Shown here piece after piece: positions 1 to 11,776 of a stretch of DNA of 64,000 nt; position 1 is the first letter of the stretch, and every line of letters starts with the position of its first letter. The DNA comes from Saccopteryx bilineata. Lineage: Eukaryota; Chordata; Mammalia; Chiroptera; Emballonuridae. The position numbers were made by a program, and so were the translations under genes. The notes beneath the pieces were generated by a model. The model searched no databases, was not told where the DNA came from, and was given only the letters and a program-made list of their open reading frames with translations. The stretch is taken from positions 14,261,632 through 14,325,631 of the forward strand of contig NC_089493.1 of assembly GCF_036850765.1 (NCBI RefSeq), given 5' to 3'.

Positions 1-424
1 GCTGGGCAGACGGACACAGCAGCTGTGAAGCCCTCAGGAAGAAGCAGCACGTCTGGGGAATCAGTAAGGATGCAGACAGCTCATCAAGATCCCAAGCTCT
101 TGGAGTGTGGCTCTGGCTTCCCGAGCTGTACCCTGCCTCCCCTGCTTTGGTGACCCTGAAGTCAGACAAGGCACTCTATACACTACTTGTGTCTGAGGGA
201 CTTTGTTGTCCTGGGGCAGGTCCTTGTGCCTCCTTTGGCCTCAGCTCCTGATGTGTAAGAGGGTACACGATGGATGGAGCAGTACCTGCTGCCCCCACAT
301 GTGCTGGCACAAACGGGGACTGCAGGATTCCCAGCCTCCCTCTCGGCTCCTGCAGGCCAGCCACCATCCAGCCAGGTCCCGAGCAAAGCCCAGCAAGGCT
401 CAGAAAGACACACAGGTTGAGAAC
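1..424. other. unassigned non-coding DNA
   Basis: I recognise no repeat or gene here. Short open frames overlap on both strands, and none shows splice signals or a protein family that I know. Confidence 0.5.
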
Positions 425-560
425 GTCACCTGGGTCACTTATTAGCTGCGTGACCTTGGACAAGTTACCTGAACTTCCTGAGCCTCCATTTTTCTATTTG
501 TACTGTGACATTAAATTAAGTAAAGGACGTGTCAAATGCTTAGCGCTGGGCCCAGCCCAA
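425..560 (+). repeat. MIR SINE fragment
   Basis: The core reads like the conserved MIR middle: a Ser/Leu-tRNA-like CACTTATTAGCTGCGTGACC followed by a TTGGACAAGTTACCTGAAC stretch and a CCTCCATTTTTC segment. MIR is an ancient tRNA-derived SINE shared by all mammals. The copy is diverged and lacks both ends. Identification is from memory of the consensus. Confidence 0.75.
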
Positions 561-2203
561 GGAAAACCAGTGCGCCTGAATTTCTCTTTCCTCACTGTTG
601 CCAGACTTTGTTTGGATAATTGTATAGTTTTGTTTCTGCACGTGCTGCATGCATATCAGTTTGGCCTTTGTATATGTGGGTTTGCATGGTAAGGCATCTT
701 TTAGTTTCTGCTGGACTTAAGATCTTTGAAAACCAGAACTCTATGAGTTCTCGGCCCTGTGCTTTAAACCGTACCTGCATACAGGTGATGCCTATCAAGG
801 ATTCCTCTTAGAAAGCGTAGCGCAGATTATGAAAATAGTCCCCAAACATTTTCTTCTACTTGCTCAGGGTGGCCAGAGTAACTGGTCACCCTCCTCCCCT
901 TCACTGTCCCAAGACAAAGGACCAGTGGAGGAAGAGGGAGAAGCTCTCCCCCACCTTCCGTCGCCTTCTCCATCTGGCTGCCAAGGCTGTGCTGTACCTC
1001 TGGGCATCATAAATTCGGACCGGGTCCTTCTTGAAGCCCGAGAGACCCATCCTGCTACTTGGGGATGGAAGAGTTCTACATTCCAGGCTTTTGACTCCAC
1101 GGCACCAAATACTGTCAGAGGACTAAACGTTGTGCAGCTGCCATAGAAAATGCAAATGGGCGGAAGGAAGGTGCTGCTGGCCAGAATTGCTCCGGCTTTG
1201 TCCCCCTGCCCACTCCTTTGAAAAGAAGCCTCTCTCCGCTCTGTTCTGAGAAGGAGCCCCCTCTGCACGCTGACTGCACAACAGAGCACTTCCTTTGAAA
1301 GGTGAGGCGCTCCGGCTCTCCCTGCCCTCATCGCAATGGGAAAAGTTTTCACCGCAGGCTCACCCCAACGGTCAATTGTGTTCTTTCTCTAGCAGATACA
1401 TAATCCGCGTGTAAATCTCTTGGCAGCTCCTCATTAGTTTTTTCTCCCCCCTACACTCGTCTCTCCTTTGATGAGAACAAAGCCCGTCTCCTCCCTGCTC
1501 TGCATCTTGCTTCTTGCTCCCTCCCAGGAAATCGCACACTGTCTCACTTTCATCCCTGAAGAAGAAAGTCACCCAAATGCTATCCTTCCCTGCCTGCTAA
1601 AAGATGAAGATCTCGCCTCTTTGTACTTCTGATTCTGTGTTCAGAACTTACAAATCCATGCTGCCCCAGGCCTGGGGCTACGCGGAAGGGATTCTGGCAG
1701 TAATGCGGGGGCCCGTCTAGCGGAGGACCCCTTGCCTGGCAGCTCCCAGCTCCCCCTCCCAGCTCTTCAAGGGATTGTTCTTGAGAAAGGAGGGATTGAA
1801 CATATGGTAACTCCAGTGGAATTTTATTCTTATTAAAGCCCTTTGAAGTTCCCTCTTTGTAACACCACCCCCTCTTACCCTCACCTCTTAGATGTGGCAT
1901 ATTCTGTCATCGGGATTGTCAACGTCCAAGTTATAGGAAAACCAACCTGAATATCTGTGAAATGACTCTTTGATGCAGAGTCAAACAAAAATTCATTTCT
2001 GCCCAGTATTCCAGACTCCTAAGAAATAAACTATGAATGTAAGCTCTTTAGCACTATAGGATTATAAGGAATTTTAAATTTAGTTAGTTTTCCCTGCTTT
2101 GGACCCCAAACCATTCTGGATTTGTGGTGGGAGGCAGAAAGCCACGCATTTATTGAGCAGCTGTTAGGTGCGAGGCTTGCTATAACATATCCTATATCTG
2201 CAA
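561..2203. other. unassigned non-coding DNA
   Basis: Mostly unique-looking sequence. A 162-codon frame on the minus strand (864-1352) overlaps a 105-codon frame on the plus strand. Neither has a recognisable domain, and I treat both as chance. No clear transposon ends were seen. Confidence 0.45.
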
Positions 2204-2208
2204 TGTTT

Positions 2209-2452
2209 TCATTTATTTATTCTTTATTATTATTCAGTGAGAGGAGGGAAGGCAGAGACAGACTCCCGCATGCGTCCTGACTGGTATCCACCCAGCAAGC
2301 CCACTAGGGGGCGATGTTGTGCCCATCTGGGGCATCACTCCATTGCTCAGCAGCTGAGCTACTCTTAGCACCTAAGGCAGAGGCCATGAAGCCATCCTCA
2401 GCATCCAGGGCCAACTTACTCCAATCGAGCCATACCTGTAGAAGAGGAAGAC

Positions 2453-2496
<44 letters not shown>

Positions 2497-2617
2497 AGCA
2501 AGACGTGGAAGGGTGGAGAAGCAAATGAATGCTTTTCCTGTGTGCCCTGATCGGAAATTGAACCCAGGACATTTATACACCAGGCCGATGCTCTACTATG
2601 AAGCCAGCTGGCCAGGG
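2209..2617 (-). mobile_element. bat tRNA-derived SINE, long-body type
   Basis: Read on the minus strand, the element starts with a tRNA-like head (a degraded GCCCTGGCCGGTTGGCTC, with the B-box-like GGTTCAATTTCC). It continues through the body motif seen in the other long copies (CGCCCCCTAGTGGGC) and ends in an A/T-rich tail. Possible target duplications are TGTTTTCATT (2204-2213) and TGTTTTAATT (2621-2630), with one mismatch. The copy is diverged and carries an internal (GA)n expansion at about 2453-2497. The open frames here are by-products of the repeat. Confidence 0.85.
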
Positions 2618-2630
2618 TACTGTTTTAATT

Positions 2631-3149
2631 CTTATAAGAGTTTGATGAGATTGATTTTTATCTCTTTTACATTTGAGAGAACCGATGCTAGGAGTGGTCA
2701 TCACATGCCTGCCAATGGTAGTAGGTTGCATGGCGTGAAAATGGCTGAGCTGAGACCTGAGCCAGCATGATCTCACTATTCTGACCCCAGAAACAGAGCT
2801 CTTCTCACCGTAATTTGGCCCCTTGTGGTCACCGTCTCCTATGGCAATATTCTCCAGTACTAACAGATGAAGAGGTGAGCCTGCAAAAGGAAGAGTGGTG
2901 TATCACTTTATAAAAGGCAGGTTTTGTAGCGTTTTGCGAATGGGACAAGTGGAGGTGAGAGCATTTAGGAGGCCTCTGCAGTAGATCTAGCCAGTGGAGG
3001 TGAAGATCTAAAACTGGGGATGGAGAGGAGGGAGAGAAGAAAATTGGAGGAAGATACTGGGACTTGCGGAGGGGGGAGGGGCCCAGAGGGTCTGACTTGG
3101 TGTGATTGGAGGAAGGTACTGGCTGTGAGGGAGATGAGGAAGGTTCACC

Positions 3150-3153
<4 letters not shown>
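2631..3153. other. unassigned purine-rich DNA
   Basis: No gene or named repeat was seen. From about 3000 the plus strand is rich in GGA/GAGG runs leading into the (GT)n tract. Confidence 0.45.
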
Positions 3154-3196
<43 letters not shown>

Positions 3197-3201
3197 TGTG
3201 T
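3154..3201. repeat. (GT)n microsatellite
   Basis: About 24 GT units with a single A interruption at 3190. The frame that encodes a run of Cys-Val here is an artefact of the repeat. Confidence 0.95.
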
Positions 3202-3208
3202 AAGGCTC

Positions 3209-3278
3209 ACTTCTATTGTAGATAAAACAGAAAAGTAAATGTTACTTCTATTGTAGACAAAACAGAAAAGTAAATGTA
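3209..3278. repeat. 35-bp tandem duplication
   Basis: Two adjacent 35-bp copies, 3209-3243 and 3244-3278, both start with ACTTCTATTGTAGA and contain AAAACAGAAAAGTAAATGT. They differ at two positions. The duplication abuts the (GT)n tract, which suggests replication slippage. Confidence 0.9.
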
Positions 3279-4024
3279 GAGTGGGACAATCATATAATCT
3301 TTTCTCAAACTTCTGATTTGAGGTTTATGATTTTGGAAATTTTTTTATACTGACTGTTTAAAAAGAAAAAACTCAAAGTTTGCAATATTGCAGAGCTAGC
3401 CTTGTGCATGAATTCGAGTTCCTTAGGATTTTATTATTATTATTATTTTCTATAGGCCTGCTTAAATACTCTGATATTCTTGGGAATCAGTGGCCAGGCT
3501 TCAACTATCTTTCTAATAATTTCTGTGTGGTTTTATTTATTTATTTTTAGTGTCTGCAGGGAGAAGTGACAGGGCTTAGCTAACTTTTGAGTTTTAGTGT
3601 GCTTTGTGGTTATTCTTGTTAAAGTAATATATATTTTTTAACATTCTTTCAAAAACCTTTCTAACAATTGGCCCAAACCTCCAATACATATACACCCAGT
3701 ACACATATTTGTGAAGTAAAAATGAATAAATGTAACTAGCATCCTTTATTTGACATTGAAATCACACAATGGATTAAAGACACAAACGTTTGTAAGGGAA
3801 TAAACAGCGAAGATTCCAGAAAATAGCTAATTCTGGTTGACCCAAGTGTATAAAATTTCAGTTCTTGATAACTATCAAAATAGCACTCTGAAGTTGCACA
3901 TTTGCTATGGCAAGACTGAGGTGGGTGGATATGGTAAGCACCACCGGCCATCTTGGTTTGTGTGCACCAGGTTGAATGGACTACTTGGGTGGCAAAAGGC
4001 AGCATACGAGGATGTTTGCAATCT
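3279..4024. other. unassigned AT-rich DNA
   Basis: AT-rich single-copy-looking sequence with short T runs. I see no gene, and no transposon that I can name. Confidence 0.45.
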
Positions 4025-4037
4025 AAAAAGCTATAGG

Positions 4038-4367
4038 CCCTGACCAGGTGGTGGCGCAGTGGATAGAGCGTCGGACTGGGATGCAGAAGGACCCAGGTTT
4101 GAGACCCCAAGGTCTCCAGCTTGAGCACAGGCTCATCTGGTTTAAGCAAAGCTCACCAGCTTGGACCCAAGGTCGCTGGCTCGAGCAAGGGGTTACTTGG
4201 TCTGCTGTAGCTCCACGGTCAAGGCACATATGAGAAAGCAATCAATGAACAACTAAGGTGTCACAACGAAAAACTAATGATTGATGCTTCTCATCTCTCT
4301 CCGTTCCTGTCTGTCTTGCCCTATCTATCCCTCTCTCTGACTCTCTGTCTCTGTTTAAAAAAAAAAA
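4038..4367 (+). mobile_element. bat tRNA-derived SINE, Rhin-like type
   Basis: A full copy. The tRNA-like head has A-box-like GTGGCGCAGTGGATAGAGCG and B-box-like GGTTTGAGACC. The long body contains CTCATCTGGTTTAAGCAAAG and AAAGCAATCAATGAACAAC, followed by a CT-rich 3' region and an A tail. The 13-bp target duplication AAAAAGCTATAGG lies at 4025-4037 and 4368-4380 and is identical on both sides, so the insertion is fairly young. Such SINEs are copied by L1 reverse transcriptase. Confidence 0.92.
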
Positions 4368-4380
4368 AAAAAGCTATAGG

Positions 4381-5439
4381 AATGATACTATAGTTGAGAG
4401 AATCAGCTGAAATTAGTATGCTAGATTCTTGAGCTGTTTTGCAATTCATCTGGAAAAATTTGGTTTTATCAAAGTCTCTGGATGAGCTTTTAAGGGGACA
4501 AAAGGTGGGGTATCAGTATCACTTAAAGGGGCTTTTAAAATATATAGGATGTTGATGGTGGAAGGGGCTATGTTATTGTAGCAGTCCTCATATTTAATTT
4601 GCTGTGAACCTGATACTTTTTAAAAGTCAAGTCAATTTTCTTTTAAATTTATATTAATTTAAAATTTTTATATAGTCATATATATGTATTTATCATGTAT
4701 CTGCTCAGATATAGTATTTAAAATCAGTGTCCCAGTGAAGCCACAGCTGTTGTGGTAGGGTTGGGGTAGGGTGGGTGGAGTTTGCCTGTCTCTGTAGTGT
4801 GCAACGGGAAAGCCATGTTGAGAATTACTGTCTTAGAACACCGAATGTTGGCACAGAAAAGAACCTAAAATTATCCTGATTGGTGTTCCCCAAAAGGGTA
4901 CTCCAGTGAACGGTTTCCAGAGCTGTCATGACTTTACTTTTGAGTATGTGTAAAGTTTTCCATGGTCAGTAAATTTGGAAAGTGCAGCTTTTTTGTAGTG
5001 AGCTAATTCAGGTATCTCCCACACTTTTTTTTTTTTTTTTTTTGGCACATGCATCAATATATTCCAAGGAAGACCAATTTGGGAAAAAGTTACCTAAACT
5101 AAGGGTGTTTCAAAGTATTATCAGTTGCCACTTGCTTAATAGGTTGTGAAATTTCAATTTAGCGGCTGCAACTGTCTTTTTTTATTTATCTTCTTTTATG
5201 AACTCGGAATCATAATGAAAAATCTGTTTCTCACTATAGATGATGGCCCCCCAAAATTTGGAGAGCACTTGTCTGTCTGATTTAGTTCCTCAATTTTATA
5301 AGTGAAACTACTGAAATGAGTGTCAAGGTCACATGGGCATTAGGGACTAGCATCTGAGTCTAGACTCCTTTTCACCTACCCAGTTGCTCTGCCAAGTTCG
5401 TAAGTTGTCCTCTAATAGTTAAAAAGAAACACTGGTCTA
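4381..5439. other. unassigned AT-rich DNA
   Basis: AT-rich, with a T run at about 5027-5043. The stretch around 4860-5280 looks like an old diverged repeat that I cannot assign. No gene was seen. Confidence 0.4.
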
Positions 5440-5895
5440 AATGGTGAATGGGTAAACAAAAATGAATGAATAAGCAAAAGCTGGTTTATATGTACAATGG
5501 AATATTGTTCACCCTTATTTTAAAAAGGAGTGAAATCCTGATACAGACTGTAGCATGGATGAGCCCTGAAGACATGATGCTAAGTGACATAAGCCAGATA
5601 CAAAAGGGACAAGTGTTATATGACGCCACTTACACGAGGTTCCTCGAATAGGCAAACTCATAGAGACAGAAAGTAGGTTAAAGGTTAGCAGGGGCTGAGA
5701 GGAGAGGAGAACCCGGACTTAGTGTTTATTTAATGGGTACAGAGTTTCTGTTTGGAATGATGAAAAGGTTCTGGAAATAGATAGTGGTGATGGCTTGCCC
5801 AACATAGGAATGTACTCAATGCCACTGAACTGTGCACTTAAAAATAAATGGCCACAATGGCAAGTTTAGGTTATGTGTATTTATTTCATCACATG
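5440..5895 (+). mobile_element. L1 retrotransposon 3' end
   Basis: The sequence follows the mammalian L1 3' region: TACAATGGAATATTGTTCACC, then GATGCTAAGTGACATAAGCC, CATAGAGACAGAAAGTAG, TTTAATGGGTACAGAGTTTC, and an ending near TTATGTGTATTTATTTCATC. The copy is severely 5'-truncated and diverged. The 61-codon frame inside it is relic sequence, not a gene. Confidence 0.8.
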
Positions 5896-7069
5896 ATTTT
5901 TAAAAATCTAGTCACAGAAGAACAATTATTGATAATAAAAGCAACACTGTTTCTTTTATATTTTTTTAGTTATTTATTTAAAACAGTGTTTCCTTTAGAC
6001 AGGCCTTTTTTTTAAGTTCTGACATCTGTTTGTTCCTTTCGACCTTCCCCTGTGAGGGCCGGGCCGGGCCCAGGCACTGAGGATTCTGGAGCTAAGGAGA
6101 CAGTCTCCCTGCTCTTAGGGACCCGTAGAGCAGAGTATGTCAAGGGTGTGGCCCTGGTTTAGGAATTCCTGACAGGTGGTGACTGCCTGCATTCCCACAG
6201 GTGATGCGTTTTGAGTCAGACTGAGCCTGTGTCCTCTCCTGTGCTAATAGCTCTGATGTTCTAACATTTGCAGCAGTTGGATAAACCAACAACTTGCTTT
6301 TGAAAGGCCAAGCAGAAGCTTAGTTCATGGTTTTTCTCTTGGTTTTGCCCTTATCAGCTGGTCTTGAGCCCCGAACCGTAGACAAACAGCATTTTCTCAC
6401 TTTGCTCTCCCTTCTTTCTTCCCAGGACTGCCAGGCTCCGCTTAAATAGCCATTTAAGTAAAATGCTGCCACCCACAAGGTGGGTATAGTAGTTCCCTCT
6501 CTCTCCATTCTCTGCCCTGCCTTGCCATGTTTGGGTATGAGAAGCAGGGGGATCTGGTGAACCAGAAATGAGACGGGGGAGGAGGGCCGGAGGGAGGAAA
6601 ATGGATGTGCATGTCTTCCTTGGAGCTAAGTGAGGGTTTTGAAGCTCCCAGCACAAGGCCATTTCTGCCTCTTAAGATTGCAACAGATGAGAGTTGCCCG
6701 TTGGCTCTGAGGACTTTGGAGGCTATGGACTGTCAGGCAGGCACCGTTTGGCCTCCGGTCCCTCCGCAGGTGGTGACAGGCAGCAGGGCTGTGCCGGTAG
6801 CTACCCTGTTGGCATCTCTGTGGGCCTCCAGTCAGCATCCTCAATAAAGGAGACCAGGGAACAAACGCCTCTTAACTCCGCCAGTGAGCATATTTAGCTT
6901 GGTTTGCTGGGGGCGAAGGAAGTGCTTCAGAAATCGTTTCTGTTACAGTGAAATCTGCCACGAATAAGGGGGAAGCAGGATGGCTGATAGAATCTTCCAG
7001 AATTGGGGCAACACACTGTAACAAACCTCAAAACTCTTAGCTAACCTTGTGAGTTCGAAGTCTAACTCA
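5896..7069. other. unassigned non-coding DNA
   Basis: A short stretch at about 6057-6150 resembles a widespread old mammalian repeat (CAGGCACTGAGGATTCTGG followed by CTCTTAGGGACC). The rest is unassigned and no splice-flanked open frame was found. Confidence 0.4.
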
Positions 7070-7262
7070 GGCATTTGAGGCCAGATAATTCTTTCTTGCC
7101 AGGGACTGTCCCGTGCATTGTGGGATGTTTAACGACATCCCTGGCCTCTACCCACTGTGTGACAACAGCACTCCCAAAACTAGTGGTTACCAGAAATGTC
7201 TCCAGACACTGTCAGATGTTCCTGAAGGGGCTAAGTCGCCCCTGGCAGAGAACAACAGGCAA
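7070..7262 (-). mobile_element. MER5A hAT-Charlie relic
   Basis: Read on the minus strand, it matches the MER5A layout: the segment AATGTCTGGAGACATTT-like (here TGTCTCCAGACACTGTCAG on plus), GGTAGAGGCCAGGGATG-like (plus CATCCCTGGCCTCTACCCAC), and AGATAATTCTTTCTTG. MER5A is a non-autonomous hAT element shared by placental mammals. Its frame of 98 codons is fortuitous. Confidence 0.82.
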
Positions 7263-9324
7263 GCTCCAAGTACCTTCTGCTGTGCTCCGGGTTTTCTGCG
7301 TCAAGGACTCTGTCCGTGGGTATTCTGGACGTAATGGGGAAAGGCATGGGTTCTTCTTTTTGTTTGTTTGAGTGGAGTCCTGCTTTATTAGTGCAAAACC
7401 CAAATCTCTGTTTGTAAGTTGTCACTGACTGGGAAAACGAACACCTCGCCCTGGTGTCAGAAGGACTCCGTTGGAAATATAACAGGCTTGTTCGGTGGCG
7501 GGTGTTTCGCTATGATCTTGAGTGCAGCGTGTCCCCTGGAGCTGTGCACCCTGGTGAAGGTGGGGCCTCTCTCATCGCTGCTTTGCCGCTTCTCCCAGGT
7601 GCCATGTCGGGGCTCTGCGTGGGTGCCGAGAGAACAGGCGCCAGCACGCTGACGTTGTTGGAGCCTGCATCCGCAGCACTTGAGCATACCTGTCCTCTTC
7701 TCCTGTTGGGCCAGTCACGTGGCCGGGTGCCGTGAGCAGGTTACTTAATTCTTCTTCTGTCTCCTTCTCTCCCACATCTGAACGGAGGGTGAGATCCGTT
7801 CTTCGTCTTATTAAGTGGCTACGATGTGGTCAGCTCCTCTGTTGAGCTTACCTCATGGAATGGTGTCAGTTTGAGACCGTGGAATTCTCATGTTTGATTA
7901 GCTGTCCACAAGAAAGATACCACCGCTCAACAGACCTGTCAACCTTAGGAGACTTCTCCCCACCGGCCATTTCCCGCCTGTCTCTTTCTATCCACCTACA
8001 GGATTCTGTAAACTCATTAGGTCAGGGTTACCCATTGCTGCCACCCAGCTGAAACCTTGTGACACCTGTCTCTTCTGGATTCTGTGCCTTCCATTCCTGG
8101 CACACCAAGGCTGGTAACCTCAAAGATGGCTGGAGCCACACTCACGGCAAGGGACTTCCAGTCACGGAGACCATCTAGTCATTCATATGCAAGGACTGGA
8201 TGTCTCTCTTTCCTCAGGAAACTTAGCCTGTTTGCTAACATTCAGTGGTCTTGCAGGGAAACCTCACCTTCTCTGGGAGAACATCCTGTGTTCGCTCCCT
8301 GTGCCCTAGAACGAACTTCCTGAGTCGCCCGGGTGCAGCTTGGCAGCTCTCGCCCAACAGTGGTTCCGTGTGAGCACATGCTGTTTCTCTTACACGATCG
8401 CAATCATCTAGAGCCGTGAGGGAATTTAATCACCTGGAAAGACCCCACGGCCCAGGTCAGGCTGGGCACGTGTGCGTGTGTGTTAGCTACGCGGTAAATT
8501 CTGGGTGGAATGAACGGATGGATTGCAGCGTCAGACCCTGGGAAGCGCTCAGTAAATAGTTTTAGAATTGGACCGAATTGTAAGTGCTTGAATATTTCAC
8601 AGTTCTCCAAGTCTGCCTACTTCACACCATTTACTACGGGTTAGACACTGAGATGGGGCTGTGTGCACGCACGAAAGAATGGAAGTGCTTGCTGGTTAGC
8701 TCAAGTGCTCTGGAGCTTTTAGCAGTTGTATAGTTCTGAGCCCCTTTTTTTTTTTTTTTTTAGCAGTGTTTACTATTTCTGGCCATTATGTACACTAATA
8801 TAAAAATTTAATTAGACCCTTTCTTTTTAATTAATGATTACAGCCCTGTTTGTTTGCTCTCTCAACAGAGCCTACATTATGAGAACAAGAGTGAGATCAA
8901 AATTTTTTTTTTAATCATAAAACTCATTATGTTTGACAAAAGTCCAGTGTCTGTGAGTGAGTGTATGCATCACTTTTGGTTACTTCTCGGGCAGTCAGAG
9001 GATTGTGGATTGAGAATTGGGCCAGCATTCAAGTCACCTAAGAGAAGGGATCCTTTTGAGCCAAGAGGAGACCTGATCTGTGCCTTGCCCTTCTCAGAAC
9101 AGCACAGGAAGGGACGGGTGACCTTCTGGATGACTCTGGAGATGAATGATGTACGTGTATTACTCACCCCTCATTTCTAAAGTATCTAGAGGGCTGGAAT
9201 TAGAGATAGACTATGCACAGGGTTCTGGCTTAGGAAAGGTGCTTTCTTTGGCAGCACCTGTGACAGAAGGTGTGCGTTCCCGGGCAGCAGGGTCCTGCCG
9301 GTTTGTCTTCCTTTCCCTCCGGGG
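7263..9324. other. unassigned non-coding DNA
   Basis: A T run lies at about 8744-8761. A pyrimidine tract ending in CAACAG at about 8868 resembles a splice acceptor, but no donor-flanked open frame follows. Several frames of 60-108 codons look fortuitous. Confidence 0.4.
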
Positions 9325-9375
9325 ACACGGTGCTTGGCATGTGGCAGATGTTCCATAAGCGTTTGTTGAGTTGAG
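9325..9375 (+). repeat. MIR or L2 tail fragment
   Basis: GGTGCTTGGCATGTGGCAG followed by TAAGCGTTTGTTGAG matches the shared 3' tail of MIR/L2 elements. It is too short to choose between them. Confidence 0.45.
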
Positions 9376-10124
9376 GACCCATGACAGAAACAGCTTGTTT
9401 TGCTTTTTATCACTGACTACAATGTTTTCTGGATGAAGGGCTCTCTGTGACCATGTCTCTAAGTCTCTGTGAATAATGTCATGGATGGGGATGCTTCTCA
9501 GTGTGGGAGATGCTACCACACGTGTCTTCCAGAGCGGCAGCTATGACAGGGTATCTGACATGGCAGGGCAGGGGGCGGGGCCTGGTTCCCAGGAAGCTCC
9601 GGTAATGCCCAGTGCAGTTCACACAGCCCCCGAGGACAGAGCACGAGCCGGGGAGTCTCCCACACGGGGCCAAAGCCACCTACCACTAGCTCTTGGCCAT
9701 CGAGGCAGTGGCATACCCTCATCGGCTGTCTGTTCACTGATCTTGTACATCTGGGCAGGTCATACCTGCCATCCGGAGTGGGTGGGTGTGTTATATGCAG
9801 CAGCAGGGCATGTCCTGCCTGATGAGGTGTGCATTAACTGTATCCTTTTACAGCTCTTTTACCTGTATGGGCACAGCGGTTCTTCACTCCGTACCGAACG
9901 GTTTACTTCTCACTCTGTGTGAAATGGGGAAAATGGGAGAAAGGGCCCCGGGAACTTTGGTTGGTTGGTGCTTTAAGGAATCTTTGATATGGTGCAGAGT
10001 TGGCAGCTGCAGCATGAGTGGAAAGGACTCGCCGTGTGTGGGTGTGTGGGTGCGGGGTGGAGGCGTGAACAAGGGAGCAAGAGCCCCGGAGCAGTACTGC
10101 CCTCTGGAACTTCCTGTGGATGGT
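9376..10124. other. unassigned non-coding DNA
   Basis: It contains a 148-codon plus-strand frame (9476-9922) without a recognisable domain, overlapped by minus-strand frames of similar quality. No repeat is named with confidence. Confidence 0.4.
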
Positions 10125-10215
10125 GGGAAACGCGCCATAGCTGCGCTGTCTGGTGCATGGCCACTAACCACGTGTGGCTGTCGAGCACTTGAGATGTGGC
10201 CAGTCTGACTGAGGA
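10125..10215 (+). mobile_element. old hAT-Charlie-like MITE fragment
   Basis: CATGGCCACTAACCACGTG, GGCTGTCGAGCACTTGAG and ATGTGGCCAGTCTGACTGAG match a common mammalian MITE whose consensus reads gccactagccacatgtggc. I recall the family but not its name with certainty. Confidence 0.6.
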
Positions 10216-10317
10216 GCTGAAGTTTGAGTCCATTTAGCTTTACTTGGAGTGTGAGCAGCTAGCACTGTGGACATTGCAGCTGTGTGCTCGAGGTCCGTAG
10301 CAGTCTACATTTCCCGG

Positions 10318-10420
10318 GAGCGGTGAGAAGTACAGACTCTCAGGCATCACCCTGGCCCTGCTGGATGAGAATCTGCTCTCTAACAAGATTCCCAGGTGGT
10401 TTGTGTGCAGGTAGAGATGA
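10318..10420 (+). mobile_element. MER20-like hAT-Charlie fragment
   Basis: The order of GACTCTCAGGCATCACCCTG, GATGAGAATCTGCTCTCTAA and CAAGATTCCCAGGTGGTTTG is that of MER20-type elements. Both ends are missing or diverged. Confidence 0.65.
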
Positions 10421-10508
10421 AGGAACGCTGGCTGTCGTCAGAGCCGCTCGGTTCCTCCGGGGACTCTGTGCACTTGTGGTGCTCGTGCAAGAGGGAATGT
10501 TGGAGCCC

Positions 10509-10815
10509 CCCTTTTTTGTGACAGAGACAGAGAGGGACAGACAGACAGGAAGGGAGAGAGATGAGAAGCATCAATTCTTCACTGCAGCACCTCAGTTGTT
10601 CATTGATTGCTTTCTTATATGTGCCTTGACCGGGGGCAGGGGGTTTCAGCAGACCGGGTGACCCCTTGCTCAAGCCAGCGACCTTGAGTTCAAGCTGGTG
10701 AGCTGTGCTCAAACCAGATGAGCCCGCGCTCAAGCTGGCGGCCTTGGGGTTTCGAACCTGGGTCCTTGGTGTCCCAGTTCAACACTGTATCCACTGTGTC
10801 ACTGCCTGGTCAGGC
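10509..10815 (-). mobile_element. bat tRNA-derived SINE, Rhin-like type
   Basis: A reverse copy of the type at 4038. On the plus strand it shows AGAGATGAGAAGCATCAATT, TGTTCATTGATTGCTTTCTT, the CAAACCAGATGAGCCCG body and a tRNA-like head ending CTGCCTGGTCAGGC. The 11-bp target duplication TGTTGGAGCCC lies at 10498-10508 and 10816-10826 and is identical on both sides. The overlapping frame is not a gene. Confidence 0.92.
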
Positions 10816-10826
10816 TGTTGGAGCCC

Positions 10827-11442
10827 TTTTGTCCGTAGTCTTTGCCTGTGCACAGCCCGGGTGTGGTTTCCAGGGCCCATGCATGCAGCTCTCTGTGCAC
10901 CCCTGGGTGAAGACATCAAAGAAAAGGTTATGTAGCTTTTAGCTCAGGATTAAGTGCTAGTGAGCTTATCCTCCTCACAAATTTCTTAATGTCTGTATTC
11001 CTATGTTTTCTCCCCAGAAGGTTCCTTCCTTTTATCTTCCGATTCATTCCTCTATAACTGTTTTTCCTTTCCTACTCCTTTGCTTAAACGGGTAAAGATA
11101 TGGGTGTATCGTACATGCACACACACTTTTTAGAAGTTTCAGATCAAGTCGACATGTTCGGGTTGTGGTTATCTTAATGCTTGCACTCTAGGTAGTGATA
11201 AATATTTCAAAAGGGTAAATAGCATTTTCTCTTCAAGTGAAATTAGAGAAATGTCTCCCACCTCTCTGTAAGTATTAATAATTTCTTTTCTGTGATGATA
11301 CTTATTTAACCAATTGAAACAACAACAGAAACTTTCACAGATTTCTTTGACATTCGATGGTCTCATCACTTTGGCTAATGCGGATGCTGCTTGGGTCTTG
11401 GATCTTGCTTGTTGATGTTAGCCAAAGCTGGGAATTTGACTC
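10827..11442. other. unassigned AT-rich DNA
   Basis: I recognise no element here. The sequence becomes AT-rich towards the next SINE. Confidence 0.4.
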
Positions 11443-11485
11443 TATTTTATTTTATTTTATTTTATTTTATTTTATTTTATTTTAT
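11443..11485. repeat. (ATTTT)n simple repeat
   Basis: About eight to nine ATTTT units. They are best read as the expanded A-rich tail (reverse strand) of the adjoining SINE. Confidence 0.93.
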
Positions 11486-11776
11486 GGAGAGAGAGACAGA
11501 GACAGAGAGACAAAGATAGGAAGGGAGAGAGATGAGAAGCATCAACTTGTAGTTGCAGCACTTTAATTGTTCATTGATTGCTTCTCATATGTGCCTTGAG
11601 TGGAGGGAGGAACTCCAGCCAAGCCAGTGACCTTGGACATCAAGTCAGTAACCTTTGGGCTCAAGCCAGTGATCATGGGGTCATGTTGATGATCCCTTGC
11701 TCAAGCTGGATGAGCTTGTGCTCAAGCTGGAGACCTCATGGTTTCGAACCTGGGACGTCATCACCACCGGTCAGAC
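11486..11776 (-). mobile_element. bat tRNA-derived SINE, Rhin-like type, diverged
   Basis: A reverse copy recognised by GAGATGAGAAGCATCAACTT, TTGTTCATTGATTGCTTCTC and GGTTTCGAACCTGGGA on the plus strand. The tRNA-like head is shortened, with ACCACCGGTCAGAC in place of the full head. No convincing target duplication was found. Confidence 0.85.

Noticed and set aside
3154..3201. CRISPR-like or tandem regulatory array
   Set aside because: It is a plain dinucleotide microsatellite. No spaced repeats with unique spacers occur anywhere in the window.
8840..8880. Splice acceptor-like pyrimidine tract ending CAACAG
   Set aside because: No donor-flanked open segment follows, and the sequence after it soon runs into T-rich DNA.
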